The position numbers and the translations under genes were made by a program. Below the pieces are notes generated by a model that made no database searches, had not been told where the DNA came from, and saw nothing but the letters and a program-made list of their open reading frames with translations. Positions 16,257 through 24,987 of a stretch of 64,000 nucleotides of DNA are shown here, piece after piece. How positions within the stretch are numbered: position 1 is the first letter of the stretch; every line of letters begins with the position of its first letter. This stretch comes from Hydrogenophilaceae bacterium. Its GTDB lineage: Bacteria > Pseudomonadota > Gammaproteobacteria > Burkholderiales > Thiobacillaceae. The stretch covers positions 1-64,000 of the forward strand of contig JANJWO010000028.1 in NCBI GenBank assembly GCA_024709485.1, read 5' to 3'.

Positions 16257-18221
16257 TCAAGCCTCGACGATCATGCGGCTGCGCATTTCCAGGTGCAGCG
16301 CGTGGCAGAAGTTGGTGCAGTAGCACCAATAGACGCCCGGCTTGTCGGCGATGAAGGTGACCGACTTGGTCTCCTGCGGGTTGACGATGAACTGGACGTC
16401 GTACTTGGGGATGGCGAAGCCGTGAGTCAGATCCTCCACCTTGTCGTGGTTGGTCAGGATGAGGGTCACTTCGTCCCCCTTCTTGACCTTGAACTCACGC
16501 AGGCTGAAGGTCGGCGCCTGGCTGGTCAGCTTGACGGTCACCTTCTTGCCGTTGCGGAAGACGCCCGAGTCCTTCGGATCCTTCACCGCGTTCGGGAACT
16601 CGTCCATGTTGTAGATCTGGCGCGTCTTGATGATGTCGCGGCGCACGATGATCGAGTCATGCGGCTCCGAGTACACCGAATGGTCGGCCACCAGCTTCAT
16701 CTTGTCGCCGCTGATGTCGATCAGCTGCGCGGTCTCGGCATGCAGCGGGCCCACCGGCAGGAAACGGTCCTTGGAGAACTTGTTGTCGGAGATGAAGTAC
16801 TTGCCGTCCGCATCCTTGGTCTCGCCCATCGAGGTGAAGCCGTGGCCGGGCTGGTAGTGCACGTCGATGCGGTCCACCACGGCCTTGGCGTTCTTGTCGC
16901 CCTTGTAGGCCTTGATCGCCGCTTCCACGTTCCACTTCACGATCTGGCTGTCGAGGAACAGGGTGGTGTAGGCATTGCCCTTGTTGTCGAAGCCGGTATG
17001 CAGCGGGCCGAGGCCGATTTCGGGTTCGGCGACCACGGCGTCGCGCGGCTTGGCCAACTCGCCGTCGAACCATTTCAGCACCAGGGCGTGCTCGATGACC
17101 GTGGCGGTCGGCGACAGCTTGCCGGAGCAGGCATAGTATTTGCCGTCGGGGCTGATGTTCACGCCGTGGGGGTTTTTCGGGATCGGCACATAGCAGGTCA
17201 GCGCGGTCTTGGGATCCTGGTTGGCTTCCCGGGTGCCGTCGACGACCGGCACCTTGGAATTGCCGATGGTGGTGAACTTGCCGGCCTTCACCGCCTCCTC
17301 GATGCGGGCGACGTTGAAGAACGCGCAGGCGTCCATTTCCGACGACATCATGTCCTCGTAATGGATGCCCTTCTCGGTGTTGTACTGGTTGGTCGCGGCG
17401 AGCTTGCCGTCGTAGGAGGTCGCCACCAGGTCGCAGTTGCCGTCGATCAGCACCTGCCAGCGCGGTTCCATGGATTCGGAATCGACGCAGGTGAACAGCG
17501 ACTTGTACTTGCTGGCATCGTTCACGTCGCGGCCGTCGTTGGGCAGCGGGACCGCGAACTCGGCGCCGCAGAACACGCGGGTGGTGTGGTTGATCTTGGC
17601 GTCGACCGGGTCGCGCTTGTCGGTGAAAGTGCCGTGGAAGCCCTGGACGTTGGGCAGTTCAAGAATCTTGTCGCATTCCATGGTGTCCATGCGGACGCGC
17701 GCCAGGCGGCTGTGGATCTTGTCGTTGACGAACATGTACTTGCCGTCGTAGACGCCGTCGGTGTAGCTCTGGTGCACGTGGTGGGTGTCGCCGGTGGTGT
17801 ACTTGGGCGTGCCGTTGGGCTTGGTGCCGAGAATCGCCTTCGATTCGTTGGTGATGCCCCAGCCCACCAGCGCGTCCATGTTGAACACCGGAATGCGCTT
17901 CAGTTCGCGGCCGGAGGGGATGCCGTAGATGCGCACCTCGCCGGAATGGCCGCCGCTGGAAAAGGAGTAGTACTCATCGAGCTGTCCCGGCGGCACCTCG
18001 TATTTGCCGAATTCGGCGCTGCCGGCGGCATGGGCGTCCGCGCCCGCACCGGCACCTTCGGTTGCCGCAGGCGCGGTTTTCTTGTTGCATGCGGACAAGC
18101 CCAGCGAAAGCCCCGCGCCGGAAAGCCCGACCAGCGCGGCGGTATTCATGAATTTGCGGCGTCCCAGGTCGGGCTGGGCGTCGGCGGACTTGTTGTCGTC
18201 CTGCGTATGGTCGTGTGTCAT
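16257..18221 (-). CDS. nosZ: Nitrous oxide reductase NosZ, Tat-exported (clade I type)
   Basis: Periplasmic multicopper enzyme reducing N2O to N2. The frame is open to 18356, but the ATG at 18221 gives a Tat signal with twin arginines (GRRKFMNTAALVGL near residue 22) and is preferred. A Tat signal marks clade I NosZ. The beta-propeller domain holds the CuZ histidines, including DTHHVHQSYTDG. The C-terminal cupredoxin domain carries the CuA site CTNFCHALHLEM, in the pattern C-x3-C-x3-H-x2-M. Length is 654 residues, normal for the family. Unusually, nosZ precedes nosR rather than following it. It diverges from narX across a region with a strong dyad. Confidence 0.97.
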   Translation of the reverse strand: MTHDHTQDDNKSADAQPDLGRRKFMNTAALVGLSGAGLSLGLSACNKKTAPAATEGAGAGADAHAAGSAEFGKYEVPPGQLDEYYSFSSGGHSGEVRIYGIPSGRELKRIPVFNMDALVGWGITNESKAILGTKPNGTPKYTTGDTHHVHQSYTDGVYDGKYMFVNDKIHSRLARVRMDTMECDKILELPNVQGFHGTFTDKRDPVDAKINHTTRVFCGAEFAVPLPNDGRDVNDASKYKSLFTCVDSESMEPRWQVLIDGNCDLVATSYDGKLAATNQYNTEKGIHYEDMMSSEMDACAFFNVARIEEAVKAGKFTTIGNSKVPVVDGTREANQDPKTALTCYVPIPKNPHGVNISPDGKYYACSGKLSPTATVIEHALVLKWFDGELAKPRDAVVAEPEIGLGPLHTGFDNKGNAYTTLFLDSQIVKWNVEAAIKAYKGDKNAKAVVDRIDVHYQPGHGFTSMGETKDADGKYFISDNKFSKDRFLPVGPLHAETAQLIDISGDKMKLVADHSVYSEPHDSIIVRRDIIKTRQIYNMDEFPNAVKDPKDSGVFRNGKKVTVKLTSQAPTFSLREFKVKKGDEVTLILTNHDKVEDLTHGFAIPKYDVQFIVNPQETKSVTFIADKPGVYWCYCTNFCHALHLEMRSRMIVEA

Positions 18222-18573
18222 GTCGTGGTATTCCCCATCTTGAAAATAATCGGCACTTCCGTTCGGATTGGCGTAAGGCAACCCGGTTCGCTCCTTGGTG
18301 GCCGCCGCAGGGCTGCCACCAATGCGACAATATATCGCATTGACAATATATAACACTTTGAGTCCAACATATAAAGAAAAATCGATCTCAAGGTCTTATT
18401 TGATTTGCCGTCCGCGCGCGCAAGCGGCGGGCCAGAGGGTATATGGTGAAAGCTGGTCGATACGGGTGTTTCATGCCGGAGCGACGGGTTTGTGGTCGGC
18501 ATGGCCCCGGCGGCAATGGTACTTTGGAGGTATCACTTCATACTCGCAGGCCGCGCCGGCGAAGAAGGTGGAT
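18222..18573. promoter_or_regulatory. Divergent nosZ/narX control region with a 21-base dyad and direct repeats
   Basis: A 352-base AT-richer gap. About 100 bases upstream of nosZ, AATGCGA (18321-18327) and TCGCATT (18335-18341) form a perfect dyad around seven bases. The decamer GACAATATAT occurs twice, at 18326-18335 and 18342-18351, 16 bases apart, partly inside the dyad. These are candidate operators for an unidentified regulator of nosZ and perhaps narX. TTTGATTTG near 18399 contains a single TTGAT half-site, but no complete FNR box was seen. Confidence 0.5.
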
Positions 18574-20454
18574 ATGAGCGAAATACGTGATTTTCTGCAA
18601 CATTCGCTGCTGCTGAAACTGGGCGGGGCGCTGGCGCTCATTGGCTGTTTCGCGATCCTGGGCATGGCCAGCTCGGGCATCATCGCCGAGTCGGTGCAGG
18701 GCAGCGGCGAGGCGATCAACCTCGCGGGCAGCCTGCGCATGCAGACTTACAGAATGAGCGGTCTCGCCCTGTCCGCGCGGCTGGCGGAGGGCGGCGAGGC
18801 CGCGCGCCAACTCGACGACGCGATCAAGGGGTTCGAATCCACCCTGGCCAGCCCCCATATCACCGGACTGATGCCGAAGCAGGTCGAAACCGAGCTCTCG
18901 CGCAGCTATGCCGCGGTGCTGCAGGCCTGGCAGCAGGTGAAGCCGCGCTTCGCCGCGGCGGCGCGCGGCGCCGGCGCGGCGCCCGGTCAGATTCCGCTGA
19001 TGGCGGAGGCCAATGCCTTCGTCGACAAGATCGATCATCTGGTCAAGCAGATCGAGCGCGATACCGAGGCGAAAATCCTGGTCTTGCGCATGGTGCTCGG
19101 CGCCGCCTTGCTGATGTCGCTGGTGGTGGGCTCGCTCACGCTGTTTCTGGCGCGCAATGACCTGGTCCTGCCGCTGCGCGACCTGTTGTGGTTTGCGGGC
19201 AATGTCGGCCGCGGCAATCTCGCGGTGCGCACCGAGCACACCGGCAGCGACGAACTCGGGCGCCTGGGGCAGGCCTTCAACCACATGGCCGAGGAACTGT
19301 CGCGGATGTATCAGAACCTGGAGGCGCGGGTGGCGGAAAAGACCGCCGAGCTCACCATTTCCAATCGCTCCCTGGAGCTGCTCTATCACTCCATCGCCCG
19401 CCTCTACAACGGGCCGGTGGCGGCGGACACCTATGCCATCCTGCTCAGGGACCTGGAGAACGTGCTTGGCCTCGGCCATGGCCTGGCCTGTCTGGTGGAA
19501 AACGGCGAGGAGCGGGCGCGCGTGATCGCCAGCACGCTGGAACCCGGGCGCGGGGGCGATGGCGCGTGCGGGCTCATGAACTGCGAGGAATGCATGGCGC
19601 GCAGGGCGCTGACCGTGAGCACGCTGAAGAGCGGCAAGCGCCTGCTGTCATTGCCGCTGCAGGATGCGGAGCGCATCTATGGCGTGCTGCAACTGGAAAT
19701 CCCGATGGACATGGCGCTGGCGCCCTGGCAGACCCAGCTGCTGGAAGCCCTGTCGCGCCACATCGGCAGCGCCATCGGCACGGCGCAGCGTGCCGAGCAA
19801 AGCCACCGCCTCGCGCTGCTGGAAGAGCGCGCGGCGATCGCGCGCGAACTGCACGACTCGCTGGCGCAGTCGCTCGCCTACATGAAGATCCAGGTCGGGC
19901 GGCTGCGGCCCTACGTCGAAGAGCGCGGCGGCGAAGCGGCCCAGGTGCTGCACGAACTGCGCGAGGGCCTGAACAGTGCCTACCGGCAACTGCGCGAGCT
20001 GCTCACCACCTTCCGCATGCGTATCGAGGGTGGCGGCCTGGGCGCGGCGCTGCACAATGCCGTGGACGAGTTTTCCGAGCGCGGCGGCATCCCCATCGCG
20101 CTGGAGGTTAAGCTTGCGGGCTGCGCGCTGTCCGCCAACGAGGAGATCCATACCCTGCAGATCGTGCGCGAGGCGCTCTCCAACGTCGTCAACCATGCGC
20201 GCGCCGGCCGGGCGACGGTCAGGGTGGAGTGTGGCGGCGACGGCTCGGTTAGGGCGATAATCGAGGACGACGGCACGGGCCTCCGCATGGCGGCAGGCGC
20301 ACACCACTACGGCATGAAGATCATGGAAGAGCGTGCGAAAAGCCTGGGCGGCGCGCTGTCCGTGGAGCAGCCGGCGGCGGCCGGCACGCGCGTCACGCTA
20401 AACTTCATGCCGTCGAGCCGGCGCCGGCCGGCGGCGCCGGCCTCGGCAACCTGA
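18574..20454 (+). CDS. narX: NarX-type nitrate/nitrite sensor histidine kinase
   Basis: Membrane sensor kinase of 626 residues. The ATG at 18574 is chosen because it directly precedes the first helix (LLLKLGGALALIGCFAILG) and follows AAGAAGG. The periplasmic sensor begins with the NarX P-box sequence INLAGSLRMQTYRMSGLAL near residue 50, which in E. coli NarX binds nitrate. A second helix is near residue 170, followed by a HAMP domain, a GAF-like region with a cysteine cluster (CGLMNCEEC), and a HisKA_3 domain with the phosphorylated histidine at about residue 427 (ARELHDSLAQSL). A HATPase domain ends the protein (NVVNHARAG, DDGTG). It is followed ten bases later by narL and diverges from nosZ. 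Confidence 0.95.
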   Translation: MSEIRDFLQHSLLLKLGGALALIGCFAILGMASSGIIAESVQGSGEAINLAGSLRMQTYRMSGLALSARLAEGGEAARQLDDAIKGFESTLASPHITGLMPKQVETELSRSYAAVLQAWQQVKPRFAAAARGAGAAPGQIPLMAEANAFVDKIDHLVKQIERDTEAKILVLRMVLGAALLMSLVVGSLTLFLARNDLVLPLRDLLWFAGNVGRGNLAVRTEHTGSDELGRLGQAFNHMAEELSRMYQNLEARVAEKTAELTISNRSLELLYHSIARLYNGPVAADTYAILLRDLENVLGLGHGLACLVENGEERARVIASTLEPGRGGDGACGLMNCEECMARRALTVSTLKSGKRLLSLPLQDAERIYGVLQLEIPMDMALAPWQTQLLEALSRHIGSAIGTAQRAEQSHRLALLEERAAIARELHDSLAQSLAYMKIQVGRLRPYVEERGGEAAQVLHELREGLNSAYRQLRELLTTFRMRIEGGGLGAALHNAVDEFSERGGIPIALEVKLAGCALSANEEIHTLQIVREALSNVVNHARAGRATVRVECGGDGSVRAIIEDDGTGLRMAAGAHHYGMKIMEERAKSLGGALSVEQPAAAGTRVTLNFMPSSRRRPAAPASAT

Positions 20455-20464
20455 CTACGCAGCC

Positions 20465-21118
20465 ATGAGCACAGAAGACATCCAGTCCATCCTCATCGTC
20501 GATGACCATCCGCTGTTCCGCAAGGGCGTGATCCAGCTGATCCAGTCCCTGCCGGAGCTGAGATTCATGGGCGAGGCCGCGAATGGCGCGGATGGCATCC
20601 GGCTCGCGCGCGCACTGAATCCGGACATGGTGCTGCTCGACCTCAACATGAAGGACATGAGCGGGGTCGACGTGCTGAAGTCGATCAAGGCGGCCAACCC
20701 GGACGCGCGCGTCATCATGCTCACGGTGTCCGATCATGCCGATGACCTGATCGCCGCCTTGCAGGCGGGGGCGGACGGCTATCTGCTCAAGGACATGGAG
20801 CCCGAGGAGCTGGTGGCGCACCTCGCGCAGGCGGCGCGCGGCGAGATCACCATCACGCCGCGCCTGACCCAGTTGCTGGCGGCATCGCTGCGCGACATCG
20901 GGCGGCCGCGCAAGCCTTCGGAGGCGGGGCTCACCGAGCAGGAGGGCAGGATACTCGAGCGCATCGCCGCCGGCCTGAGCAACAAGCTCATCGCCAAGGA
21001 ACTGGATATCGCCGAAGGCACCGTGAAAGTGCACGTCAAGCATCTGCTGAAGAAACTCAATCTGCGCTCGCGCGTGGAAGCCGCGGTGTGGGCGGAGCGC
21101 AGCCGCCACCTGGACTGA
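20465..21118 (+). CDS. narL: NarL-type nitrate response regulator
   Basis: Response regulator of 217 residues acting with NarX on nitrate/nitrite-responsive promoters. The receiver domain has the acidic pair DD near residues 13-14, the phosphorylation site aspartate in MVLLDLNM (about Asp59), the threonine in MLTVSD and the lysine in LLKDM. A LuxR-type HTH follows (LTEQEGRILERIAAGLSNKLIAKELDIAEGTVKVHVKHL, about residues 155-195). It lies ten bases after narX. Likely targets in this window are the nar and nos promoters, where only near matches to NarL heptamers were found. Confidence 0.95.
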   Translation: MSTEDIQSILIVDDHPLFRKGVIQLIQSLPELRFMGEAANGADGIRLARALNPDMVLLDLNMKDMSGVDVLKSIKAANPDARVIMLTVSDHADDLIAALQAGADGYLLKDMEPEELVAHLAQAARGEITITPRLTQLLAASLRDIGRPRKPSEAGLTEQEGRILERIAAGLSNKLIAKELDIAEGTVKVHVKHLLKKLNLRSRVEAAVWAERSRHLD

Positions 21119-21165
21119 AGCCCCCCCCGGCAGGAAATTTAGATGGACGGCGGCATGAGGCTAAT

Positions 21166-21184
21166 TTAAGATAACACGGTCTTA
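21166..21184. promoter_or_regulatory. Imperfect dyad upstream of the radical SAM/ubiUV operon
   Basis: TAAGA (21167-21171) and TCTTA (21180-21184) flank TAACACGG. The element resembles the perfect TTAAGAC/GTCTTAA dyad before narK1 and also contains TAAC in the spacer. It sits about 30-50 bases upstream of the radical SAM gene, in the only gap before the ubi operon. Confidence 0.35.
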
Positions 21185-21220
21185 TTGTAACCATATCGGA
21201 CTTGTGGAATTGCCGTGACC

Positions 21221-22168
21221 ATGCTCGCCGAGCGCATCCATACCTTCGGTCAGGCCATGCTGAAAAAGCATGGCGCGCGCGTGCACAAGGTCGCGCTCGA
21301 CGCCGGCTTCACCTGCCCCAACCGCGACGGCAGCAAGGGCATCGGCGGCTGCACGTTCTGCAACAACAAGTCTTTCGCGCCGGGAACGCGCGAGCCGGCC
21401 TCGCTGTCCGGCCAGTTCGAGCGCGCGCGCGGGCGCATCGGCAAACGCACCGGCGCCGAGCGCTTCATCGCCTATTTCCAGGCCTATACCAATACCTATG
21501 CGCACGTGGACGAATTGCGCGCGCTGTACGATTCCGCGCTGGCGGAGCCGGGCGTGATGGGACTGGCCATCGGCACGCGCCCCGACTGCGTGCCGCCGCC
21601 GGTGCTGGACCTGCTCGCCGAATATCGCGAACGCGGGCATGAAGTGTGGCTGGAGCTCGGCCTGCAGTCGGCGTTCGACGAAACGCTGGCCAGGGTCAAC
21701 CGCGGCCACGGCTTCGCCGAATACGCCGAGGCCGCGCGCGCCGCGCGCGCGCGCGGCATCCCGCTGTGCTGCCATCTCATCGTCGGCCTGCCGGGCGAGG
21801 GCGAATCGCACAGCCACGCAAGCCTCGACCGCGTGCTCGAAATCGGCGTCGACGGCCTCAAGCTGCATCCGCTGCACGTGGTGAAGCACACGAAACTCGC
21901 GATCGAATGGAAGCGCGGCGAATACGCGCCGCTGACGGAAAGCGAATACACCCGCATCGCCGCCGACCTCATCGAACGCACGCCGTGGGAGGTGGTGTTC
22001 CATCGCGTCACCGGCACCGCGCCGCCGGACATGCTGCTGGCGCCCGCATGGTGCGCGAAGAAATGGGATGTACTGAATGGCATCGCGCGCGCGCTCGACG
22101 GGCGCGGCACGCGCCAGGGCGCGCGCGCGGGGCAGGCCTGGAGCAAGGAGATCCATCATGCCGCTTGA
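21221..22168 (+). CDS. TIGR01212-family (YhcC-like) radical SAM protein
   Basis: Predicted radical S-adenosylmethionine enzyme of 315 residues whose substrate is not established. The iron-sulfur motif is CPNRDGSKGIGGCTFC near residues 31-46, a longer first spacing than the classical CxxxCxxC and characteristic of the YhcC/TIGR01212 group. Further family features are FQAYTNTYAHVDELR, GTRPDC and LELGLQS. A GTG six bases upstream (21215) is an alternative start. The gene overlaps ubiU by 11 bases and leads the ubiUV-queD-ubiT operon, suggesting co-regulation under anaerobiosis. A direct role in quinone synthesis is not shown. Confidence 0.85.
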   Translation: MLAERIHTFGQAMLKKHGARVHKVALDAGFTCPNRDGSKGIGGCTFCNNKSFAPGTREPASLSGQFERARGRIGKRTGAERFIAYFQAYTNTYAHVDELRALYDSALAEPGVMGLAIGTRPDCVPPPVLDLLAEYRERGHEVWLELGLQSAFDETLARVNRGHGFAEYAEAARAARARGIPLCCHLIVGLPGEGESHSHASLDRVLEIGVDGLKLHPLHVVKHTKLAIEWKRGEYAPLTESEYTRIAADLIERTPWEVVFHRVTGTAPPDMLLAPAWCAKKWDVLNGIARALDGRGTRQGARAGQAWSKEIHHAA

Positions 22169-23159
22169 ACTCATCTGCCCCGCAGGCAATCTGATGTCGC
22201 TCAAGGCCGCCATCGACAACGGCGCCGACGCCGTGTACATGGGGTTTCGCGACAACACCAACGCGCGCGCCTTCCCGGGCCTCAATTTCGACGATGCGCA
22301 GGCGGCCGAGGGCCTGCGCTACGCGCACGAGCGCGGGCGCCGCGTGCTGCTCGCGCTCAACACCTATCCGCAACCCGACAGCTGGGCGCGCTGGACGCAT
22401 GCGGTCGACCGCGCGGCGAAACTGGGCATGGATGCGGTGATCCTCGCCGACGCCGGCCTCATGCGCTACGCCGTGAAGAACCACCCGCAGCTGCGCCTGC
22501 ACCTGTCGGTGCAGGGCTCCGCCACCAGCTACGAGGCGATCAATTTTTATCGCGAGCATTACGGCATCCGGCGCGCGGTGTTGCCGCGCGTGCTGTCGCT
22601 GCCGCAGGTGGAGAACGTGGTGAAGCACACCGAGGCCGAGATCGAGCTGTTCGGCTTCGGCGGCCTGTGCGTCATGGTCGAGGGGCGCTGCCTGCTGTCG
22701 TCCTACTGCACCGGCGAATCGCCCAACTCGGCCGGCGTGTGCTCGCCGGCCAAGGCCGTGCAGTGGAAGGAAACGCCGAGCGGTCTGGAGTCGCGCCTGA
22801 ACGGCGTGCTGCTCGACCGTTACGGCAAGGACGAGAAGGCCGGCTATCCCACGCTGTGCAAGGGGCGCTTCGAAGTCGCGGGCGAAACCTACTACGCCAT
22901 CGAGGAGCCCACCAGCCTCAACACCCTCGACTTGCTGCCGGAGATGCTCGCCATGGGCATCGCGGCGATCAAGATCGAGGGCCGCCAGCGCAGCCCGGCC
23001 TACGTGGCGCAGGTGACGAAGGTCTGGCGCGCCGCCATCGACGCGGTCAAGAAGAATGCCGCGGGCTTCAAGCCGACGCAGGCCTGGCAGGCGGAGCTGA
23101 ACAAACTGTCCGAAGGCCAGAGCCATACGCTCGGCGCCTATCACCGACCCTGGAAGTGA
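22158..23159 (+). CDS. ubiU: UbiU, oxygen-independent ubiquinone hydroxylation protein (peptidase U32 family)
   Basis: With UbiV it carries out the hydroxylations of ubiquinone synthesis without oxygen, using prephenate as hydroxyl donor in the known system. The 333-residue protein starts MPLELICPAGN after AAGGAG. The four [4Fe-4S] cysteines expected from E. coli UbiU are visible as Cys171, Cys178, Cys195 and Cys234 (GLCVMVEGRC, AGVCSPA, TLCKGRF), a constant offset of two from E. coli. The U32 signature region EIELFGFGGLCVMVEGRC is intact. It overlaps the upstream radical SAM gene and lies five bases before ubiV, next to nar and nos genes that need a quinone pool. Confidence 0.96.
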   Translation: MPLELICPAGNLMSLKAAIDNGADAVYMGFRDNTNARAFPGLNFDDAQAAEGLRYAHERGRRVLLALNTYPQPDSWARWTHAVDRAAKLGMDAVILADAGLMRYAVKNHPQLRLHLSVQGSATSYEAINFYREHYGIRRAVLPRVLSLPQVENVVKHTEAEIELFGFGGLCVMVEGRCLLSSYCTGESPNSAGVCSPAKAVQWKETPSGLESRLNGVLLDRYGKDEKAGYPTLCKGRFEVAGETYYAIEEPTSLNTLDLLPEMLAMGIAAIKIEGRQRSPAYVAQVTKVWRAAIDAVKKNAAGFKPTQAWQAELNKLSEGQSHTLGAYHRPWK

Positions 23160-23164
23160 AGCCC

Positions 23165-24058
23165 ATGAATTTGAGCCTCGGCCCCCTGCAATACTACTGG
23201 CCGCGCGATCAGGTGCTGGCCTTTTACGCGGAAGCGAAAAGCTGGCCGGTGTCGCGCATCTATCTGGGCGAAACCGTGTGCTCGCGCCGCCATCAGTTGC
23301 GCTTGCCGGACTGGCTGGAGCTTGCCGGGGAACTGGCCGCGGCCGGCAAGGAGGTGGTGCTCTCGTCCCAGACCCTCATCGAGTCGGAGCCCGACCTCAA
23401 TGTGGTGCGCAAGCTGGCGGGCAACGGGCGTTTCCTGGTCGAGGCCAACGAGTGGGGCGCGGTGCGGCTGCTGGAGGCGGCGGGCGTGCCCTTCATCGCC
23501 GGCGCCACGCTCAATATCTACAATCACGAGACCCTGGACGTGCTGGCCGAGGCCGGCGCCCGGTGCTGGCTGCCGCCGGTGGAAACCTCGCGCGACGCGC
23601 TGGCGGCGCTGCTCGAGCGCGCCCCGGCCGGGCTCGAAACCGAAGTGTTCGCCTACGGCAAGCTGCCGCTCGCCTATTCCGCGCGCTGTTTCACGGCGCG
23701 CCATTACAACCTGCCCAAGGACGACTGCCAGTTCCGCTGCCTGGACCATCCCGACGGCCTCACGCTGGCCACGCGCGAGGGCGAATCCTTCCTGACCATC
23801 AACGGCATCCAGACGCAGTCCGCCGGCGTCTACAGCCTGATCGGGGAGCTGCCCGCGCTGCGCGCGCTCGGGGTCGCCACGCTGCGCCTGTCTCCGCAAT
23901 CGCACCACATGGGGCGCGTGGCCGGCATCTTCAGCGCCGCGCTGGCGGGCGAGGCCGACGCGGCCGAGGCCCTGGCGCGCTTCATGCCGGGCAAGCCGGT
24001 CGACGGCTATTGGCATGGCCATGCGGGGCTGGAGTATGCGAAGGAGCGCGCATGCTGA
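23165..24058 (+). CDS. ubiV: UbiV, partner of UbiU in oxygen-independent ubiquinone synthesis
   Basis: Second U32-family protein of the UbiUV heterodimer. The 297-residue protein has cysteines at positions 39, 175, 188 and 192 (ETVCSRR, SARCFTARHYNLPKDDCQFRC), matching the four cluster ligands known for E. coli UbiV. It begins five bases after ubiU and overlaps queD by seven bases at its end. The N terminus MNLSLGPLQYYWPRD, with a short beta strand leading into the barrel, is typical. Confidence 0.96.
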   Translation: MNLSLGPLQYYWPRDQVLAFYAEAKSWPVSRIYLGETVCSRRHQLRLPDWLELAGELAAAGKEVVLSSQTLIESEPDLNVVRKLAGNGRFLVEANEWGAVRLLEAAGVPFIAGATLNIYNHETLDVLAEAGARCWLPPVETSRDALAALLERAPAGLETEVFAYGKLPLAYSARCFTARHYNLPKDDCQFRCLDHPDGLTLATREGESFLTINGIQTQSAGVYSLIGELPALRALGVATLRLSPQSHHMGRVAGIFSAALAGEADAAEALARFMPGKPVDGYWHGHAGLEYAKERAC

Positions 24059-24492
24059 TCACGCGCAGGCTGGAGTTCGATGCCGGCCATCGCATTCCGA
24101 ATCATGCCAGCCAGTGCCGCCATCTGCACGGGCATCGCTATGCCATCGAAATCACCCTGTCCGGCAGCATCATCGACGCCGAGGGTCTGTCCGAACAGGG
24201 CATGGTCATGGATTTCTCGGAGGTGAAGCGCATCGCCAAATGCGCGCTGGTCGATCATTGGGACCATGCCTTCCTGGCCTACCAGGGCGATCGCGCGGTG
24301 GTGGATTTTCTGGCGACCCTGCCCGGCCACAAGACCGTGGTGCTGCCGATGGCGCCCACCGTGGAGAACCTCGCCGCCGAGGCCTTTCGCATCCTCGATT
24401 CGGCCTATCTCGACAGCTATGGCAACCAGCTCGGGCTCGTGAGCGTGAGGTTGTACGAAACCCCCAACAACTGGGCCGATGCGATTCGCTGA
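24052..24492 (+). CDS. queD: QueD-type 6-carboxytetrahydropterin synthase
   Basis: Tunnel-fold enzyme of 146 residues that makes 6-carboxy-tetrahydropterin for queuosine and other 7-deazapurines. Zinc histidines lie in FDAGHRIPNH and HLHGHRY, and the catalytic cysteine is in ASQCRHLHGH near residue 23. A C-terminal VRLYETPNNWAD segment ends the fold, where glutamate binds the pterin. The AAGGAG and ATG lie inside the end of ubiV. Its place between ubiV and ubiT is unexpected, because queuosine synthesis has no known role in quinone hydroxylation. It may be operon packing, or a pterin role not yet described. Confidence 0.92.
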   Translation: MLITRRLEFDAGHRIPNHASQCRHLHGHRYAIEITLSGSIIDAEGLSEQGMVMDFSEVKRIAKCALVDHWDHAFLAYQGDRAVVDFLATLPGHKTVVLPMAPTVENLAAEAFRILDSAYLDSYGNQLGLVSVRLYETPNNWADAIR

Positions 24493-24516
24493 AGCCAGGC
24501 CAACGAAGGAGCCGCA

Positions 24517-24969
24517 ATGTTGAATCTTGCCGTACCGAATGTGCTGGGCGCGCTGATCGGGCGATTGCCGACGCTGCCGCCGAGCCTGGCGTTCTCGCTG
24601 CTGGCCAACCGCGTGCTGTGGCCGGCGCTCAAGGAGCTCGACTACGCGCCCCTGATCGGACGGCGCTACGCCATCCGCGTGAAGGATCTCGGCCTGGTGC
24701 TGCGCTTCACCGTCACGCCGCGCGGCTTCGCTCCCGACAGCGGCGCGCCCGCGCTGGTCATCAGCGCCAGCGCGCGGGATTTCCTGCTGCTGATCAGCCG
24801 CCGCGAGGATCCCGACACCCTGTTCTTCAGCCGCCGTCTGGTGAGCGAGGGCGATACCGAGCTCGGGTTGGTGGTGAAGAACCTGCTCGACGCGCTCGAC
24901 CCCGGCAGCCTGTTGCGCCGCCTGCCCGCGCCCCTGGCGCACGCGGCGCGGCGCCTGATCGCGGTCTGA
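24517..24969 (+). CDS. ubiT: UbiT, SCP2-domain accessory factor for anaerobic ubiquinone synthesis
   Basis: Lipid-binding SCP2-domain protein of 150 residues, the anaerobic counterpart of UbiJ that presents hydrophobic quinone intermediates to the Ubi enzymes. The N terminus has a hydrophobic helix, then the SCP2 fold with YAIRVKDLGLVLRFTV, ALVISASARDFLLLISRREDPDTLFFSRRL and VSEGDTELGLVVKNLLD, the stretch most typical of YhbT/UbiT. It closes the operon after queD, with GGAG upstream of the ATG, and converges on a tetR gene. Confidence 0.94.
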   Translation: MLNLAVPNVLGALIGRLPTLPPSLAFSLLANRVLWPALKELDYAPLIGRRYAIRVKDLGLVLRFTVTPRGFAPDSGAPALVISASARDFLLLISRREDPDTLFFSRRLVSEGDTELGLVVKNLLDALDPGSLLRRLPAPLAHAARRLIAV

Positions 24970-24987
24970 GCGAGGAAGAGCGGCGGG

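Noticed and set aside
18295-18573. An upstream extension of narX by 93 codons
   Set aside because: The extension would run through the AT-rich divergent promoter region, lacks a ribosome site, and puts an odd non-hydrophobic leader before the first helix.
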